Source: CAYQQU01 sp964419545 (lineage in GTDB: Bacteria > Bacteroidota > Bacteroidia > Chitinophagales > Saprospiraceae). Taken from it: a DNA stretch of 17,382 nucleotides. Below the pieces are notes generated by a model. It had not been told where the DNA came from. It made no database searches and saw only the letters and a program-made list of their open reading frames with translations. The stretch spans positions 1-17,382 of the forward strand of contig CAYQQU010000096.1 in assembly GCA_964419545.1 (NCBI GenBank). Direction: 5' to 3'. The position numbers were made by a program, and so were the translations under genes. Below, in pieces: positions 14,985 to 17,382 of this stretch (positions within the stretch are counted from its first letter, which is position 1; the number at the start of each line of letters is the position of its first letter).

Positions 14985-16145
14985 ATGCAACGTCTACTTA
15001 CCCTACTCGCTTGTCTGTGCTGCTGCGGGCTGCCCGGGCAAAACCTGGTTCCCAATGCCAGCTTCGAAGCCTTCCACCAGTGCCCGCCCTATCCCGGCCA
15101 GATCCACGAGGCCGTGGCCTGGGATTCGCCCAACAATCAAACCACCGACTTTTTTCACCGCTGCGCCCCGGCGGCCGACGGCGCCGGAGTGCCCGCCAAC
15201 CTCCTGGGTTTTCAGGAACCCCGCACCGGCGACGGCTACGCGGGCGTGCGCACCTGGCTGCCCATCATCAGCGGCAATCCCGTGTACCGCGAATACCTGG
15301 CCGCCGCGCTGCTCTCGCCCCTGCAGGCCCACGTGCGCTACGAAGTGCGCTTCCACGTGAGCGTGGCGGAAGCGTCGAGCTACTACTCCGACGACCTGGG
15401 CCTCTATTTCTCCACCGAGCCTTTTGACCAACTTGATCGCTACCCCTTTCCCGCACATATTCGCCAACCGGAAGGCCGGCTGTTGGAGGACACGGAAAGC
15501 TGGACGGAAGTTTCAGGCACCTACCGGGCAAGCGGCGGAGAGCAATACCTGATTATCGGCAATTTTCTGGATGACCATACCATGACGCGCCGGCCGGCCA
15601 ACGACCAGGAACCGGTCGTATATTACTACATCGACGACGTATGGGTCGCTCCCTGCCCTGCTCCCGAGCCGCTTACCACCACCGTCGATACCGCCCTCTG
15701 CGCCGGCGGGCAGTTGCTGCTGAGCGGCGCCCCGGACGCCCGGCGTTATCAGTGGGAAAACGGCGCCCGCCAGGAAATGCGGTTCGTCGACCAGCCCGGA
15801 ACGTACACCGTCGCCAGTGAATTTCTTTGCTATACCCTGACGAAACGCTATATCGTTAAGCCGGCCGATTGCGATTGCGGACTGAACCCTCCAACTTTGC
15901 TGCGCACCGACCAGGCGGGCGGACGTTTACCGCTCCGGCCGCGCGCCCCGGTTCTGACCTCTGAAATCACGCTATTCGCCGCCGACGGACGGCAGGTCAT
16001 CCGAGCAAATAACCAACCGGAAATCGCTATTGCCGAACTACCGGGCGGCCTGTATCTGCTGGAAGCCGAGCTGCAATGTCGCGGCGCAAACGGTCAGATT
16101 ACACGACGAACGCAACGCGAGAAGATTATTCTCGTAAGAAGATAA
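14985..16145 (+). CDS. Secreted protein with type IX secretion C-terminal tail
   Basis: A cysteine-rich signal peptide (residues 1-18) is followed by NLVPNASFEAFHQCPPYPGQ, an opening often seen in Bacteroidota surface proteins with a jelly-roll-like domain (about 19-222, ending YYYIDDVWVAPCP). Next comes an Ig-like segment (about 230-290: TALCAGGQLLLSGAPDARRY). The last ~60 residues (ITLFAADGRQV, AIAELPGGLYLLEAEL, ending KIILVRR) fit a Por-type sorting domain for the type IX system. Its role is unknown; binding of a polysaccharide or another surface ligand is possible. No catalytic residues are apparent. It is the second gene of a pair with the 150-aa lipoprotein. Confidence 0.8.
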   Translation: MQRLLTLLACLCCCGLPGQNLVPNASFEAFHQCPPYPGQIHEAVAWDSPNNQTTDFFHRCAPAADGAGVPANLLGFQEPRTGDGYAGVRTWLPIISGNPVYREYLAAALLSPLQAHVRYEVRFHVSVAEASSYYSDDLGLYFSTEPFDQLDRYPFPAHIRQPEGRLLEDTESWTEVSGTYRASGGEQYLIIGNFLDDHTMTRRPANDQEPVVYYYIDDVWVAPCPAPEPLTTTVDTALCAGGQLLLSGAPDARRYQWENGARQEMRFVDQPGTYTVASEFLCYTLTKRYIVKPADCDCGLNPPTLLRTDQAGGRLPLRPRAPVLTSEITLFAADGRQVIRANNQPEIAIAELPGGLYLLEAELQCRGANGQITRRTQREKIILVRR

Positions 16146-16281
16146 AATAGGTTGCCGGCTTGCTTCGAAGAACTTTCTCGAAAAAAGCTACGGTGAAGGT
16201 CTCAATCCGGATTGCTTAGGGGTTAAAACCTTTTACCGTTCGTTCCTGTTGCATCAATAGAATATCGATCAATATTATCCC

Positions 16282-17178
16282 ATGCGACTTTACATTCAAG
16301 GATTGCTGCGCCGCAAACGGTTTTACGCAATACTGTTGGCGGCCACCCTACTGGCCTTTTTTTACGATATGACGGAAATGCGACTCAGCGACGCCACCCT
16401 GGAACGGGTGCTCTCCGAAAATCCGTTCCACTATCCGGCGAAGGTCAGTTATTTCGAAGGAGGCGAACGCCCCTTGCGCTACCTGGAAATCGGGCGGTCG
16501 TCCCTGCCGCTCATCGTTTTCATCCACGGTGCGCCCAGTTCTCTTTCCTTCTGGAAAGGCATGCTCAAAGACAGCGTCCTACTAAGTCAGGCCAAGTTGT
16601 TGGCGGTAGACCGCCCCGGCTACGGGCATTCCGGCTACGGGCAGCCCGAAATTTCGGTTAAAAAACAGGCGGCGCTCATCGCCCGGCTGATCCGTAAATT
16701 TCGTGAAAAACACGCCAGCATCATCCTGCACGGCAGCTCCTACGGCGGCACGGTAGCAGCCCGGCTGGCCATGGATTTCCCCGACCTGATCGACGGCGTC
16801 CTGCTGCAATCCGCCTCGCTCATGCCCGGTGAAGAAAAAACGTACTGGATTTCTTATCCGACCCACCATTGGGCGCTGCGCTGGCTGGTGCCCGGCTCTT
16901 TACGCGTGGCCAACGCCGAAAAGCTTTCCCATCGCGATCAGCTGGAAGCGATGGCGCCCTTTTGGGAATGTATTCGCAGCGCCACCATCATCCTGCACGG
17001 CACCGCCGATAACCTCATCTACCCGCAAAACGCCTGTTATGCGGAGGAGCGGCTGACCAATGCTGCTTTTTTGGAAAGCTTCATGGTGGAAGACCGCGGC
17101 CACGACCTGTTATGGACCGGCCGGGACCTGCTGATCCGTTCGCTTTCCAAGCTGGTGCAGCGTACGTCCGGTCATTAA
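16282..17178 (+). CDS. Membrane-anchored alpha/beta hydrolase
   Basis: One N-terminal hydrophobic segment (about 14-28) after a basic stretch suggests a signal anchor. The alpha/beta-hydrolase fold is intact: oxyanion loop HGAPSS (82-87), DRPGYGHSG (110-118), nucleophile elbow GSSYG (151-155, Ser153), the acid in GTADNLIYPQN (Asp243) and the base in DRGHD (His274). The catalytic triad Ser153-Asp243-His274 is therefore complete. Substrate specificity cannot be told from the sequence; esterase, lipase or epoxide hydrolase-like activity is possible. It stands alone, 136 bp after the secreted protein gene and 94 bp before ung. Confidence 0.9.
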   Translation: MRLYIQGLLRRKRFYAILLAATLLAFFYDMTEMRLSDATLERVLSENPFHYPAKVSYFEGGERPLRYLEIGRSSLPLIVFIHGAPSSLSFWKGMLKDSVLLSQAKLLAVDRPGYGHSGYGQPEISVKKQAALIARLIRKFREKHASIILHGSSYGGTVAARLAMDFPDLIDGVLLQSASLMPGEEKTYWISYPTHHWALRWLVPGSLRVANAEKLSHRDQLEAMAPFWECIRSATIILHGTADNLIYPQNACYAEERLTNAAFLESFMVEDRGHDLLWTGRDLLIRSLSKLVQRTSGH

Positions 17179-17193
17179 CCCGGCTTTTTTCCA

Positions 17194-17201
17194 TAAATTT
17201 G
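17194..17201 (+). promoter_or_regulatory. Candidate -7 box of ung
   Basis: TAAATTTG is identical to the -7 box proposed for the dehydrogenase operon and fits TAnnTTTG. No clear TTTG -33 element lies at the usual distance, so support is partial. Confidence 0.35.
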
Positions 17202-17272
17202 CATCCATCGTTGACCAGGAGCGGCGAAACGAAGCGCCTGCTTTTCGCCCTCTTCAATTCCGCACCCCCGCT

Positions 17273-17382
17273 ATGAGTAACGTCAAGATCGAGGCTTCCT
17301 GGAAAGCTGCATTGCAGGATGAATTTATCCAGCCCTACTTTCAGAGTATCGCTACTTTTCTGCGTAAGGAAAAAAAGAACGG
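17273..17382 (+). CDS. ung: Uracil-DNA glycosylase, N-terminal part (cut by the window)
   Basis: The first 36 codons, ending in RKEKKN, are visible. The opening MSNVKIEASWKAALQDEF with PYFQSIATFL matches the start of family 1 uracil-DNA glycosylases, which remove uracil from DNA to begin base excision repair. The catalytic motifs (GQDPYH and the HPSPLS region) lie beyond the window, so the assignment rests on the N-terminus. The product is a cytoplasmic housekeeping protein of about 220 aa. Confidence 0.85.
   Translation, partial: MSNVKIEASWKAALQDEFIQPYFQSIATFLRKEKKN

Overview
This window looks like the chromosome of a GC-rich member of the Bacteroidota, probably a Saprospiria/Lewinella-type bacterium. 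The evidence is a SusC/SusD outer-membrane pair, a secreted protein with a Por-type (type IX secretion) C-terminal tail, Bacteroidota-style promoters of the TAnnTTTG type, and codon use rich in G and C. I cannot fix the genus from the sequence alone.

Left part (1-4211, all genes on the minus strand). A 68-aa protein and a 409-aa protein with two tandem ~75-aa repeats come first. Next is an overlapping two-gene unit: a Schlafen/AlbA_2 + GHKL-ATPase protein followed by a ParA-type ATPase. This unit is visibly poorer in G+C than the rest. It is bracketed by two copies of a ~57-bp direct repeat (about 91% identical) and ends 300 bp from the 3' end of a tRNA-Arg(TCT) gene. It reads as an acquired cassette, possibly a defence or mobile-element module.

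Centre (4322-14488). An XRE-cupin regulator is transcribed away from a compact four-gene operon. The operon encodes an HpnZ-type zinc alcohol dehydrogenase, a phosphonatase-like (PhnX-like) HAD hydrolase, an exported endonuclease/exonuclease/phosphatase-fold phosphoesterase and a 12-TM DUF5690 major-facilitator protein. A 420-bp gap and a SusC/SusD pair follow, ending in a strong intrinsic terminator. The dyad TGTTTC-N6/7-GAAACA (or one mismatch) occurs in the hpnZ-like promoter and twice upstream of susC, which hints at a shared regulon. My working hypothesis is a SusCD-fed phosphonate utilisation locus. In it the alcohol dehydrogenase would make phosphonoacetaldehyde from a hydroxyethylphosphonate-type substrate and the HAD enzyme would cleave the C-P bond. 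No aminotransferase or amine oxidase for 2-aminoethylphosphonate is present in the window.

Right part (14521-end, plus strand). This holds a small lipoprotein, a type IX-secreted protein, a membrane-anchored alpha/beta hydrolase and the first 36 codons of uracil-DNA glycosylase (ung).
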